From assembly GCA_012840355.1 (NCBI GenBank), contig DULN01000009.1, positions 384,414 to 448,413 on the forward strand: 64,000 nt of DNA, written 5' to 3'. Positions 1-8,376 of this stretch are shown here, piece after piece. Origin of the DNA: Clostridiales bacterium (GTDB lineage Bacteria; Bacillota; Clostridia; Oscillospirales; CAG-272). The position numbers and the translations under genes were made by a program. The notes below the pieces were generated by a model. The model was not told the DNA's origin. It ran no database searches and saw nothing but the letters and a program-made list of their open reading frames with translations. Every line of letters starts with the position of its first letter. Within the stretch, counting starts at the first letter, position 1.

Positions 1-1411
1 CATAATACCAAAGCGACCTCGTGGAGGTCATCGCGTTTGTTATAAGCGTCCCGCCGCCATTTACAAACAGCTTTGAGCGGCGCATCAGCCTTATTATGCT
101 TAAAAGGTTAAACCGCCACACGCTTTCTATGCCATAGCGGAGCGCCGTTTGCTTTGGCGTTTTTGATAGCGCAACAACCGGCATATCGGGCAATACGCTC
201 CTTATCGCGCCGACAATAACGCCTAGCAGCGCGTCGTCGCCGCTGTTGCGGTAGCCATAATATCCGCTGAGTATTATTCCGCCTTGCTTTGCGGGGTGAT
301 AAGGCTTTAGTTTTGCATACGCCGCCTCGTAATCGTCCGCCATGCGGCTCACCGAATAGTGCCGCATTATAACCCCGCGATTATATGCGCCAAGCTTTGC
401 CAGCCCCTTTTTTTCGGTAAAAAGCAGCGCGGCAAGGTCGCGCTCGAGCGCTTCGGCTGTCGTAGGCTCGCAGCCTCGGCAGCAGAAGTTGGTGTTTATC
501 GCCAACTCGAGCTTGCTTTCGTCAAATATCCCAAGGTATCCCTCGTTGCCCGCCAATATACAGGGCTTTTCAGCTGCCATAGCTTCAAGTGCCGAACGAG
601 ATACCCCGACGACCACATCAGCCGACGCAATCGCAAGGTTGATGTCGGTGCGGGCGCCGCAAAGTATGACAAACCGCTCCCCGGCCGCCGCGTTTGCCTC
701 TTCGGCAGCCTCCTTTAGCCTATCAAAATCGTTCCCGCCGCCGACGATAACAATTTCAAGCTGCGGGATTTTCTTTTTCAGCGCCGGCGCTGCCCGGCAA
801 AGCATTATCGGCGCACGGCTGCGGTCGCGGTCTATGCGGCTGACGCATACGACCCTTTTCGCAGAAGGGTTAAGACCAAGCTCTTTAATAAAAGGCGCAG
901 GGTCGATGCTGGAGCTAAATTTTTCAGTATCGATGCCGTTTATGGTTATTGAAATATTATCTGAACAAATGCTGTAGTTGTCAATTAGGTATTGCTTTAT
1001 ATCGGCGCTTACTGCCACGCAGCGCTCGCCCCAGTCAGCTATTGCCCGCCACAGCGCGTTGACTTTGAACACCCAATGCGCGGTGGTGATGAACCTAAAG
1101 CCGAGCTGTTTTTTCAGCCTTCCGCAGATGAAAGCCGGAATGCGGGCATGCGCGTGGACAATATCGAAATTTTCGGCTTTTATCAGCTTTTTAAGCCCCA
1201 AATACGAGCGCAAAACCGAGGATGCCCTCTTGTTATGCAGCGGGAGCTTGACATGGCGGATGCCGCACTCCTCGAGCGTTTTGACATATACCCCGCCGTT
1301 TGAAGCGACGACAATCTGGTGACCCCGCCTTGCAAGCTCCCTACACAGCTCGACAATATGCGTTTCGGCGCCGCCTATGTCGAGCTTCATCGTTGCCATC
1401 AGGATTTTCAT
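1..1411 (-). CDS. GT4 glycosyltransferase fused to CsaB-type polysaccharide pyruvyltransferase (3' end off window)
   Basis: The reading frame runs from ATG at 1411 to the window edge without a stop, so about 470 N-terminal residues are visible. Residues 1-370 look like a GT-B retaining glycosyltransferase of family GT4: an N-terminal Gly-rich loop (DIGGAETH, 11-18), the NGID motif near 158-161 and a C-terminal SxxALEAMA.EKP donor-site segment near 271-282. From about residue 378 a second domain starts with LSGYYGYRNSGDDALL and continues to FVNGGGTLI (448-456), which is the start signature of CsaB pyruvyltransferases; these ketal-pyruvylate secondary cell-wall polysaccharide that anchors SLH proteins. 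The start overlaps the stop of the MORN gene (ATGA, 1408-1411), implying translational coupling. The substrate is inference; the missing C-terminus prevents a check of the whole CsaB domain. Confidence 0.8.
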   Translation of the reverse strand, partial: MKILMATMKLDIGGAETHIVELCRELARRGHQIVVASNGGVYVKTLEECGIRHVKLPLHNKRASSVLRSYLGLKKLIKAENFDIVHAHARIPAFICGRLKKQLGFRFITTAHWVFKVNALWRAIADWGERCVAVSADIKQYLIDNYSICSDNISITINGIDTEKFSSSIDPAPFIKELGLNPSAKRVVCVSRIDRDRSRAPIMLCRAAPALKKKIPQLEIVIVGGGNDFDRLKEAAEEANAAAGERFVILCGARTDINLAIASADVVVGVSRSALEAMAAEKPCILAGNEGYLGIFDESKLELAINTNFCCRGCEPTTAEALERDLAALLFTEKKGLAKLGAYNRGVIMRHYSVSRMADDYEAAYAKLKPYHPAKQGGIILSGYYGYRNSGDDALLGVIVGAIRSVLPDMPVVALSKTPKQTALRYGIESVWRFNLLSIIRLMRRSKLFVNGGGTLITNAMTSTRSLWYY

Positions 1412-2301
1412 TGGTTACCGCCGTTATTCTCCGTATCAGAGCCGCCGGCTTGCGGCTCGCTTTCATTCGGCTGAGCAGTACGCACAATCTTGCCGTTTTC
1501 GAAATAGCCTTCATACACCCTGCCCTGGGGCCAGGTGTATTTGCCTTTGCCGTTCATCATGTTGCCGGCGAACTCGCCCTCATAGGTTTCGCCGTTCGCC
1601 CATGTGTATTTGCCATAACCCGAGCGCACGTCCTCGACAAAATTGCCCTCGTATACGTCGCCGTTTGAAAATTTATAGACTCCGTAGCCGTGCTTGAGAT
1701 CTTCTTTATATTCGCCCTCGTACGACGAGCCGTCGGACCACATGTATTTGCCTTTGCCGTGTTTTTTATCGTTGTGGAACTCGCCTATATACATTGAACC
1801 GTCGGCCCATATATAGGTACCGTAGCCTTCCTTGACGCCGTTTACCAGGTCGCCCTCGTAGACGTCGCCGTTTGCGAAGCTGAATTTGCCCCTGCCGGTG
1901 ATGGTGTCTTCCACAAACTCGCCCTCATACACGTCGCCGGTGGCAAACTCCAGTTTGCCTTTGCCATGCTTGAGTAGATTTTTAAGCTCGCCTACATAGA
2001 CGTCGCCGTTGGAATAGGTGACCGTACCGGTCGTCATGTCGACCTCTGCGGTGGTGCCGTCCGAGTAGTAAAGCCGTCCCTGAAGCGGCGCACCGAGGCT
2101 GTCCACTTTGCCGAAAAACTTTATATACCCTCCGCTGTCGGTCTCGATTTTTATATAGCGTATCCCGGAGAGATATATCCCTAAAAAAGTCAGCGCGACA
2201 CATATTATCGCAATTAATACTGTTATGGCGAGTATCGCGCCGGTGCTCATATGTTTCCGCCCGGGACGGGCGCTTGCACGGCCATTAGGATTTGTTGCCA
2301 T
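1408..2301 (-). CDS. membrane-anchored MORN-repeat protein
   Basis: A 297-residue protein with a basic N-terminus, one transmembrane segment (about 20-45) and then seven full 23-residue MORN repeats plus a partial eighth (about 95-272), each with the pattern G-x-x-Y-x-G-x-[FLY]...G.G.[YF]. The tail (about 275-297) is polar and rich in Asn, Gly and Glu. The topology suggests the repeats lie outside the membrane. MORN repeats are usually scaffolds or lipid or protein contacts; no catalytic domain is visible. It is translationally coupled to the downstream pyruvyltransferase fusion, so a role in wall-polymer assembly is plausible but is inference. Start at 2301 follows a weak GGCGGA; residue 18 (position 2250) is an equally supported alternative. 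Confidence 0.85.
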   Translation of the reverse strand: MATNPNGRASARPGRKHMSTGAILAITVLIAIICVALTFLGIYLSGIRYIKIETDSGGYIKFFGKVDSLGAPLQGRLYYSDGTTAEVDMTTGTVTYSNGDVYVGELKNLLKHGKGKLEFATGDVYEGEFVEDTITGRGKFSFANGDVYEGDLVNGVKEGYGTYIWADGSMYIGEFHNDKKHGKGKYMWSDGSSYEGEYKEDLKHGYGVYKFSNGDVYEGNFVEDVRSGYGKYTWANGETYEGEFAGNMMNGKGKYTWPQGRVYEGYFENGKIVRTAQPNESEPQAGGSDTENNGGNQ

Positions 2302-2375
2302 TGCGTAGTTCCGCCGGAACGGCTTCCGTACGGAAATCCCCCTTTGTCAAAAGCGTTCTTTATAGCTTAGCCTTT

Positions 2376-2906
2376 TTACATCGTAAAATAAGTTTCTATT
2401 TCTCTAAAAAGCGAACCTAGCAGGTCAAGCAATCCGGGTACGACGAATAGGCAGAAGAATACAACCCCGAGGAACATCGCGACCGATAGCAGCGCCATAA
2501 GAAACGTCGTGCCCTCGCGTATATACATAAACTCGGCGCGCTCGTGCACCTCGGGCGGGATATAGAACCTTAAAAGGTTTAGATTCCGCCTGCGGCTTTT
2601 AGGATGTACCGCCCGCAGCGCAGGATTGCCCGAGAACGGGTCAAATTCATAAACAACCTTGCGCAGCGAACTGCCGCTGCGGAGCGACCAGCGGATGAGC
2701 GGGTCTTTCTCAATGCCAAGCTCCTTAAGCGTTAGCGACTCCGCCGGGCTGTGCGCCTCGTGCTTATAAAGCAGCCGAACTATTTTGCCCGGTACATTGC
2801 GGTTATAAGCCGCCATAAACGATGCCGCCACAATGCCGGCGAACATCGACCATAACACCAGCTCTAGCGACATCTCCGAGCTTGTAAAAAGCTGAACTAA
2901 GTTCAT
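2376..2906 (-). CDS. hypothetical two-pass membrane protein
   Basis: A 176-residue protein that I do not recognise. It has one hydrophobic segment near residues 15-35, a basic and polar central domain (about 40-125, rich in Arg and Lys around 104-108) and a second strongly hydrophobic segment near 134-162, so both termini probably lie on one side and the central domain on the other. The start has a good ribosome binding site (AAGGGACGG). It sits between serS (15 bp upstream) and the MORN protein gene (74 bp downstream) and is probably co-transcribed with them. Confidence 0.75.
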   Translation of the reverse strand: MNLVQLFTSSEMSLELVLWSMFAGIVAASFMAAYNRNVPGKIVRLLYKHEAHSPAESLTLKELGIEKDPLIRWSLRSGSSLRKVVYEFDPFSGNPALRAVHPKSRRRNLNLLRFYIPPEVHERAEFMYIREGTTFLMALLSVAMFLGVVFFCLFVVPGLLDLLGSLFREIETYFTM

Positions 2907-2921
2907 AGCAGCCGTCCCTTT

Positions 2922-4205
2922 TTAAACTTTGCGAATTATATCTGCCCCGACATATTTGCGGAGCACTTCGGGTACTACAACGCTGCCGTCTTTTTGTTGG
3001 TTTTGCTCGACAATCGCGGGGAGCAGCCGGCTTGTCGCAAGCCCGCTGCCGTTGAGAGTATGCACGAAATCTATTGAGCCGTCCGCGCGGCGGAAACGTA
3101 TGCTGCCGCGGCGAGCTTGATAGTCGCGTGCGTTCGAAACCGAGCTGACTTCCTTGTAGCCGTTCATCGAAGGTATATAGATTTCTATATCATAAGTGCG
3201 CGCCATCGAGGCAGAGCAGTCTGCCGCGGCGAGCTTGACGGTGCGGAACACAAGCCCAAGCCCCTTGACGAGGGCCTCGGCATTTGACACAAGCTCCTCA
3301 AACGCCTCGTCGGACTTTTCGGGCGCGGTATACTGCACCATCTCGACTTTGTTAAACTGGTGACCGCGCACCATCCCGCGCTCCTCGGCGCGGTATGAAC
3401 CCGCCTCGCGCCTATAGCAAGGCGTGTAGCTTATATACTTGCGCGGTAAATCGGCTTCCGCAAGTATCTCGTCGCGGTGCAGCGACACAAGCGCGGTCTC
3501 GGCGGTCGGAAGCAGGAAAAGCTTTCGCTCCTCCTCGCCGGAATCTATCCAGTACACGTCTTCGGCAAATTTTGGAAACTGCCCCGCGGTAAGCCCGCAC
3601 TCGTAACCGAGCATATGAGGGACAAGCACGAGCTCGTAGCCGTTATTTAGGTGGAAATCAACAAAATAGTTTAGCAGCGCCCACTCGAGCATTGCTCCCA
3701 TACCGCGGTATACCCAAAAACCGTTGCCGGAAAGCTTTACCCCGCGCTTGTAGTCGATAAGCCCAAGCTCGGTGCAAAGGTCGACGTGGTTTTTCGGCTC
3801 AAAGTCAAATACTTTCGGCTCGCCGAACTGCCGTAGCGGCTCGTTGTTTTCTTTGCCGCCGGGCAATAGGTCTGCGTCGGGCAAGTTGGGAAGCCCAAGC
3901 ATTAGCTCCCTGTATCGCGCCTCGATTTTTTCAAGCTCGGCGTCGTTTTCTTTAATTTGCGCCGCTAGCTTTTTCATCTCGGCGATGATTTCGTCGGCGT
4001 TTTTGCCTTCTTTTTTATATTGTGCGACCAGTTTGGAGGTGCGGTTCTGCTCCGCCTTCAGCCGGTCGGTCTCCGCTATCATCGCGCGGCGTTTTTTGTC
4101 AAGCTCCAGCATCTCGGATATTTCCGCGGAAACATCGCGCCCTTTCATCGAAAGGCGCTTTATAGCTTCTTCAGGGTTTTCCCTTATATATTTAATGTCT
4201 ATCAT
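2922..4205 (-). CDS. serS: seryl-tRNA synthetase
   Basis: A class II aminoacyl-tRNA synthetase of 427 residues, normal for the family, which charges tRNA-Ser (and tRNA-Sec) with serine. The N-terminal tRNA-binding coiled-coil arm covers roughly residues 30-105, with long Lys/Glu heptads. The catalytic domain shows motif 2 (YRREAGSYRAEERGMVRGHQ) and motif 3 (LNGSGLATSRLLPAIVE). The start follows AGGAGC with normal spacing. It lies 15 bp after parB in the same direction. Confidence 0.97.
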   Translation of the reverse strand: MIDIKYIRENPEEAIKRLSMKGRDVSAEISEMLELDKKRRAMIAETDRLKAEQNRTSKLVAQYKKEGKNADEIIAEMKKLAAQIKENDAELEKIEARYRELMLGLPNLPDADLLPGGKENNEPLRQFGEPKVFDFEPKNHVDLCTELGLIDYKRGVKLSGNGFWVYRGMGAMLEWALLNYFVDFHLNNGYELVLVPHMLGYECGLTAGQFPKFAEDVYWIDSGEEERKLFLLPTAETALVSLHRDEILAEADLPRKYISYTPCYRREAGSYRAEERGMVRGHQFNKVEMVQYTAPEKSDEAFEELVSNAEALVKGLGLVFRTVKLAAADCSASMARTYDIEIYIPSMNGYKEVSSVSNARDYQARRGSIRFRRADGSIDFVHTLNGSGLATSRLLPAIVEQNQQKDGSVVVPEVLRKYVGADIIRKV

Positions 4206-4220
4206 AGCAGCTCCTACTTA

Positions 4221-5117
4221 CTATATTTCATCAAATATATTTTCGCCGCAAAGCAGCTTTATAATCTGGCTTAAATCGTCGTTGTCTGAGTAGTGTATCT
4301 CTATTTTTTTGTTTTTACCGCTACTATGGATGCGGACTTTCCTACCGAGCACCGAGGTCATTTTATTCTGCAGCGCCCGTATGTAATCGACCTTGACAGA
4401 AGTTTTCTGCTCTTTTTCCGCCTTTTCTTTCGCTTCCGAGCCGGCGCTGTTTATCGCCCTGACAGTTTGCTCGAGTACGCGCACCGACATCCCTTTTGCG
4501 ACCGCGGCGCGCGCAAGCTCCGATATTTTAGCCGGATCTCGCAATCCAAGCAGCGCCCTCGCATGGCCAGCGGAAAGCTCGTTTTTGCGCACCATTTCTA
4601 TGACGTCGACAGGCAGCTCAAGCAGCCTCAGCGCGTTCGCTATGGCGCTCCTGCTTTTGCTTACCTGCTTTGAAATTTCTTCCTGAGTCATATTGTGCTC
4701 TTCGACGAGCGCCCTGTAAGCCTCCGCTTCTTCAATCGGGTTTAGGTCCTCGCGCTGTATATTTTCGATAAGCGCAAGCTCGGCGGCTTTCCGGTCGTCG
4801 GCATCGACTATAACCACCGGGATTTCAGTAAGCCCCGCCATTTTTGAAGCGCGCCACCTGCGCTCGCCCGCGACAATTTGATAAAAGCCGTTTTCTTCGG
4901 GCCTGACCACGACGGGCTGAATCAGCCCATGCGTTGCGATCGATTCGGCTAGCTGAGCCATCGCATCTTGGTCGAAATCTTTTCGGGGCTGACCGGGGCG
5001 CGGCTCGATGTCCGAGACGCGCATCATTATAACTCCGTCACTCTTGGCGGGCGGCGAGTTTTCTCCGAAAATCGCGTCAAGCCCGCGTCCGAGTCCAGTA
5101 GTCTTGGGTTTCGACAT
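4221..5117 (-). CDS. parB: chromosome partitioning protein ParB (Spo0J)
   Basis: A centromere-binding CTP hydrolase of the ParB/Spo0J family, about 298 residues. It starts with the typical GLGRGLDAIFG, then the ParB/Srx CTPase domain with GERRWRASKMAG and ENIQREDLNPIEEAEAY, a central helix-turn-helix (TQEEISKQVSKSRSAIAN) that reads parS, and a C-terminal dimerisation domain. I place the start at 5117 (MSKPKTTG) rather than at the ATG at 5129, because the AAGGA element touches the upstream ATG directly and is correctly spaced only for the second. Two perfect parS sites lie about 0.9-1.3 kb away beyond parA. Confidence 0.97.
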   Translation of the reverse strand: MSKPKTTGLGRGLDAIFGENSPPAKSDGVIMMRVSDIEPRPGQPRKDFDQDAMAQLAESIATHGLIQPVVVRPEENGFYQIVAGERRWRASKMAGLTEIPVVIVDADDRKAAELALIENIQREDLNPIEEAEAYRALVEEHNMTQEEISKQVSKSRSAIANALRLLELPVDVIEMVRKNELSAGHARALLGLRDPAKISELARAAVAKGMSVRVLEQTVRAINSAGSEAKEKAEKEQKTSVKVDYIRALQNKMTSVLGRKVRIHSSGKNKKIEIHYSDNDDLSQIIKLLCGENIFDEI

Positions 5118-5157
5118 CTTTTCGACCATCCTTTTTTACGCTTTAGCCATTATGTGC

Positions 5158-5919
5158 TCAAATCCGCTGGAATACCTCTTCGGTCACCTCATTGTACGAA
5201 ACTGCGCCCGCGCAGTATTTGTCATGGTACTGAATGGGCTTTCCGTAGCTTGGCGCCTCGCTCAGCCTGACGTTGCGCGGGATCAGCGAAGAAAACAGCT
5301 TGTCCGCGAAGTATTTTTTTAGCTCGTCCATCACCTGCAGCGAAAGGTTAAGCCTTCCGTTATACATTGTAATAAGTATGCCCACTATTTCGAGCGAGGG
5401 GTTGTATAGCTTTTTCACCTGCTCGATCGAAAGCATCAGCTGATAAAGCCCTTCCAGTGCGTAATACTCGCACTGCAGCGGGATAATGACGCCGTCAGCT
5501 GCGGCAAGCGCGTTGAGCGTCAGTATCCCAAGCGACGGCGGGCAATCGATAAATATGTAGTCAAACTCTTCCTTTATCGGCAAAAGCGCATTCTTGAGCC
5601 GCGTTGCACGGTTTTCGGCGTTGACAAGCTCGAATTCCGCTCCCGCAAGCGTTATGTTAGCCGGCATTATATAAAGGTTGGTAAAATCGGTCTCTATTAT
5701 ACAGGACGACGCCTTGCTGCGATTTATAAGCGTGTCGTATGTCGAAAGCTTTATAGATTTTTTGTTTACACCGACGCCGCTCGACGTGTTCCCTTGCGGG
5801 TCCATGTCAATCAGCAGCGTCTTTTTGCCTTTTAAGCCGGCAGCCGCTGCTATATTGACCGCCGAAGTGGTTTTCCCGACCCCGCCCTTTTGGTTGGCGA
5901 AGGCAACTATTTTGCCCAC
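5158..5919 (-). CDS. parA: chromosome partitioning ATPase ParA (Soj)
   Basis: A Walker-type ParA/MinD family ATPase, 253 residues from the proposed GTG start at 5919. The deviant Walker A motif is NQKGGVGKTT. Walker A' and B follow (DMDPQGN; DYIFIDCPPSLG). The longer frame from 5985 is rejected because the operon promoter (-35 at 5980-5985, -10 at 5957-5962) lies inside it, and the GTG is preceded by ACGGGGGTC. It works with ParB on parS to place and segregate replicated origins and, in relatives, to control DnaA. It is followed 40 bp later by parB. Confidence 0.96.
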   Translation of the reverse strand: MGKIVAFANQKGGVGKTTSAVNIAAAAGLKGKKTLLIDMDPQGNTSSGVGVNKKSIKLSTYDTLINRSKASSCIIETDFTNLYIMPANITLAGAEFELVNAENRATRLKNALLPIKEEFDYIFIDCPPSLGILTLNALAAADGVIIPLQCEYYALEGLYQLMLSIEQVKKLYNPSLEIVGILITMYNGRLNLSLQVMDELKKYFADKLFSSLIPRNVRLSEAPSYGKPIQYHDKYCAGAVSYNEVTEEVFQRI

Positions 5920-5956
5920 CCTAAAGACCCCCGTAAGCCTTATTTCTAATAATGTT

Positions 5957-5985
5957 ATTATATCAGCATAATCCCCGCGTGTCAA
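5957..5985 (-). promoter_or_regulatory. sigma-A promoter of parA-parB
   Basis: On the minus strand there is TTGACA (5980-5985), a 17-bp spacer, and TATAAT (5957-5962), both perfect consensus. It would start transcription near 5950, some 30 nt before the parA GTG. It probably drives parAB and may continue through serS. Confidence 0.88.
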
Positions 5986-6020
5986 TTAAGCCGCCTAAAA
6001 AACCGCCTATGCGACAAAAA

Positions 6021-6036
6021 TGTTTCACGTGAAACA
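6021..6036. promoter_or_regulatory. parS centromere site 1
   Basis: A perfect 16-bp palindrome TGTTTCACGTGAAACA, identical to the bacterial consensus parS bound by ParB/Spo0J. It lies just upstream of parA, between the divergent parA and small-protein promoters. Confidence 0.97.
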
Positions 6037-6107
6037 TTTATATGTATAATCGACAAAGCGAAGGTTATAATAAATTTATTATTTGTTTACTTGTCGTTAA
6101 AAAAGAG

Positions 6108-6136
6108 TTGACATTTTCTTTGCTTTGTGTTATACT
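6108..6136 (+). promoter_or_regulatory. sigma-A promoter with extended -10 (small protein / mnmE)
   Basis: TTGACA (6108-6113), 17-bp spacer, TATACT (6131-6136), with TG one base upstream of the -10 (6128-6129). It reads toward the small membrane protein gene at 6186 and possibly into mnmE. Confidence 0.85.
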
Positions 6137-6185
6137 ATAGCTGGCTTTACATATGGACGTTTAAATGGGAGGAGGTTTGGGTAAA

Positions 6186-6389
6186 ATGTCGCTGCTGAAA
6201 ACTCTTCTTTGCAGCATGTTGCCGCCTTTAGCATTTGCTTTCACCGGCGCTTTTGCAGCGGACAATGCTTCGGCTGTCGACACCGTATATTACGCCTCCC
6301 AGACCATGGACATAGGAATAATAGCGGGCCTTTTGGCGCTTGCGATTTCAGCAGTTACCATTTACTTTTTAAGGAAACGCCGCAGATAA
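6186..6389 (+). CDS. small secreted/membrane protein of unknown function
   Basis: A 67-residue protein beginning MSLLKTLLCSMLPPLAFAF, a probable signal sequence ending at AFA-A, then a short polar stretch with TVYYASQTMD, and a C-terminal hydrophobic helix followed by RKRRR. The tail resembles that of a sortase substrate, but I see no LPxTG-like motif. The start at 6186 is chosen because a strong GGAGGAGG (about 6168-6175) is correctly spaced for it; the upstream ATG at 6165 precedes that site. It has its own promoter and terminator and lies between two parS sites. Confidence 0.75.
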   Translation: MSLLKTLLCSMLPPLAFAFTGAFAADNASAVDTVYYASQTMDIGIIAGLLALAISAVTIYFLRKRRR

Positions 6390-6400
6390 GCCCAAGCTCC

Positions 6401-6424
6401 GCCCGCCGCTCGGCGGGCTTTTTA
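6401..6424 (+). terminator. Rho-independent terminator after the small membrane protein gene
   Basis: GCCCGCC, a 4-nt loop, GGCGGGC (6401-6418), then a run of T. It ends just before the second parS site and would separate the short gene from mnmE. Confidence 0.8.
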
Positions 6425-6426
6425 AA

Positions 6427-6442
6427 TGTTTCACGTGAAACA
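6427..6442. promoter_or_regulatory. parS centromere site 2
   Basis: A second perfect copy of TGTTTCACGTGAAACA, 390 bp from the end of the first and only 12 bp before the mnmE start codon. It overlaps the mnmE leader, so ParB loading could affect mnmE translation or transcription. Confidence 0.97.
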
Positions 6443-6454
6443 CTCGGAGGTAAA

Positions 6455-7846
6455 ATGTTTTTTGACGATACAATTGCCGCTATATCCACCCCTATAGGGA
6501 AAGCCGCGATATCCGTAATACGCATCTCCGGCCCCGACGCCGCGGCTGTTGCCGGGCAAGTTTTTAAGCCGTTAAAATGCCCCCTTGAGAACCTTCCTCC
6601 TCGATATGCGGCATACGGGAAGTTTTACGCAGGCGGGAAAATCATAGACGACGGCATCGCGGTGCTTTACCGCGCGCCAAGTTCGTTTACCGGGCAGGAT
6701 ATGGTTGAGCTTTCCTGCCATGGCGGCATGCTGGTCACGCAGTGCATACTCGAGCAGCTGCTTTTGGCGGGCGCCCGGCTTGCCGAGCCGGGCGAGTTTA
6801 CAAGGCGCGCTTACTGCCTTGGCAAGCTTGACCTTTCGCAGGCGGAGGCGATAGCCTTGACGCTTGAAGCGAAAAACCGCGCCGCTTTGGCCGTGGGAGC
6901 CGCGCAGCGCGAAGGCATTTTGAGTGGAAAAATCAAAGACATTTTTGATGAGATTACAGACATTGTCGCATCCGTCTATGTCTATTTCGACTTTCCCGAC
7001 GAGGACCTCTCGGACGTAGGCCCGGACGAGCTTAAATCGAGGCTACTTGATATATCCGATAAGCTCCACGCTCTTCTTGCAAGCTACACGACCGGCAGAG
7101 CAGTGACCGAAGGCATTCCTACCACCATATGCGGCAAGCCAAACTCGGGCAAATCCTCGCTGCTTAACCGGCTGCTTGGCACCGAGCGCGCGATTGTAAC
7201 CGATATCGCGGGCACGACGCGAGACACGATTGAGGAGACCGCGGTAGTGGGCAACGTCACGCTCCGGCTTTGCGACACAGCAGGCATACGAGAAACCGAC
7301 GACGCGGTTGAAAAAATAGGCATCTCGCGCGCCATATCCGCCGCGCAGTCCGCCGAGCTGATACTTGCCGTGTTCGACGGCTCGGTGCCACTCGACGGCG
7401 ACGACGAAAAAATTCTTACGCTTGTGTCCGAGTGGAGCGCAGCCGGCAAGAAAATAATCGCAGTTATAAACAAAGCGGACTTGCCACAAAAGCTTACTGA
7501 AGGCGACGTCACATCCAGGGCTGATTTTGATGCAGCCCTGCGCGTTTCGGCAGCTTTGGGCGACGGGTTTGACAAGCTTGCGGATATTATTTCATCGCTT
7601 TATATCGACGGCTCGCTAGATTTTGGCAGCGACGCGATACTCACAGGCGCGCGCCAGTATTCGGCGGTCGAAGGCGCGCTGCACCGAATCGAGTCGGCTA
7701 TTGCTGCGCTTGAAGAAGGCATGACCGCCGACATCGTGGGGCTTGACCTTGAAGAGGCGCTAAAAAAGCTTGGCGAGCTTGACGGCAGAAGCGTCAGCGA
7801 AGAAGTAGTGGATAGCATCTTCCGCAATTTTTGCGTGGGTAAATAA
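6455..7846 (+). CDS. mnmE: tRNA modification GTPase MnmE
   Basis: A 463-residue GTPase that, with MnmG, installs the carboxymethylaminomethyl or aminomethyl group on wobble U34 of tRNAs. The N-terminal folate-binding domain begins DDTIAAISTPIGKAAISVIR and has the GEFTRRAYCLGKLDLSQAEA segment. The G domain inserted in the helical domain has GKPNSGKSSLLN (P-loop), TDIAGTTRD and NKAD. The C-terminus is FCVGK with the conserved Cys. The start at 6455 follows CGGAGG; the open frame upstream to 6209 is excluded because it runs through the small protein gene and its terminator. mnmG does not follow; a phosphopantetheinyl transferase gene does. Confidence 0.97.
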   Translation: MFFDDTIAAISTPIGKAAISVIRISGPDAAAVAGQVFKPLKCPLENLPPRYAAYGKFYAGGKIIDDGIAVLYRAPSSFTGQDMVELSCHGGMLVTQCILEQLLLAGARLAEPGEFTRRAYCLGKLDLSQAEAIALTLEAKNRAALAVGAAQREGILSGKIKDIFDEITDIVASVYVYFDFPDEDLSDVGPDELKSRLLDISDKLHALLASYTTGRAVTEGIPTTICGKPNSGKSSLLNRLLGTERAIVTDIAGTTRDTIEETAVVGNVTLRLCDTAGIRETDDAVEKIGISRAISAAQSAELILAVFDGSVPLDGDDEKILTLVSEWSAAGKKIIAVINKADLPQKLTEGDVTSRADFDAALRVSAALGDGFDKLADIISSLYIDGSLDFGSDAILTGARQYSAVEGALHRIESAIAALEEGMTADIVGLDLEEALKKLGELDGRSVSEEVVDSIFRNFCVGK

Positions 7847-7847
7847 T

Positions 7848-8336
7848 ATGTTAAAGCTTTATATTACAAAGCTCAAGCCGTCGGAAAAACCTCACGATGC
7901 GGCGATGCGCGCGCTTGACAAAGCGATTTTTGAGCTGTGCGGGAAGCGCGCGACGGATTACAAGATAGATAAAACCCGGCTTGGGAAGCCGTTTTTCGCC
8001 GATTGCGAAAAGATTAAGTTTAGCCTTTCGCACTCGGGCGAATATGCGGCTGCCGCGGTCGCCGACATGGAGGTCGGCGTCGACATTGAGCGGGTGCGCC
8101 CTGTAAGCGCGCGCGTGGTGCAAAGGTTCCTTTCGGGCATTGTAGCCGGCAGCTCGGACGAGGATATAATTGAGGCGTGGTGCAAAAAGGAAAGCTACGG
8201 CAAGTTTGTTGGAACCGGGCTGGTCGGAGCGGATTTCTCAAAGCCCCACTTTATGCTGGTGTTCGACTGCATCCCGGGATATAAAATCGCGGTCTGCTCG
8301 GCAAAGGAGCAAACCGCGGAAATAGTGGTATTTTAA
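7848..8336 (+). CDS. 4'-phosphopantetheinyl transferase family protein
   Basis: A 162-residue Sfp/AcpT-superfamily protein that transfers phosphopantetheine from CoA to carrier proteins. It shows the family signatures FSLSHSGEYAAAAVADMEVGVDIE (Mg-binding Asp and Glu) and EAWCKKESYGKFVGTGL (WxxKES). It starts 1 bp after the mnmE stop, so the two are translationally coupled. No polyketide or peptide synthetase is in the window, so the target may be the primary acyl carrier protein. Confidence 0.88.
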   Translation: MLKLYITKLKPSEKPHDAAMRALDKAIFELCGKRATDYKIDKTRLGKPFFADCEKIKFSLSHSGEYAAAAVADMEVGVDIERVRPVSARVVQRFLSGIVAGSSDEDIIEAWCKKESYGKFVGTGLVGADFSKPHFMLVFDCIPGYKIAVCSAKEQTAEIVVF

Positions 8337-8340
8337 GTTT

Positions 8341-8376
8341 TAGCCATGTGCATATTTGCTCATGGCTATATTTTTT
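8341..8376 (+). terminator. Rho-independent terminator after the PPTase gene
   Basis: TAGCCATG (8341-8348) pairs with CATGGCTA (8361-8368), followed by a T-rich run. The right arm overlaps the stop codon of the convergent pseudouridine synthase gene. Confidence 0.8.

Noticed and set aside
5158..5985. 275-residue version of ParA starting at 5985
   Set aside because: The parA promoter hexamers lie inside the extra 22 codons, and the GTG at 5919 has a ribosome binding site and gives the usual family length.
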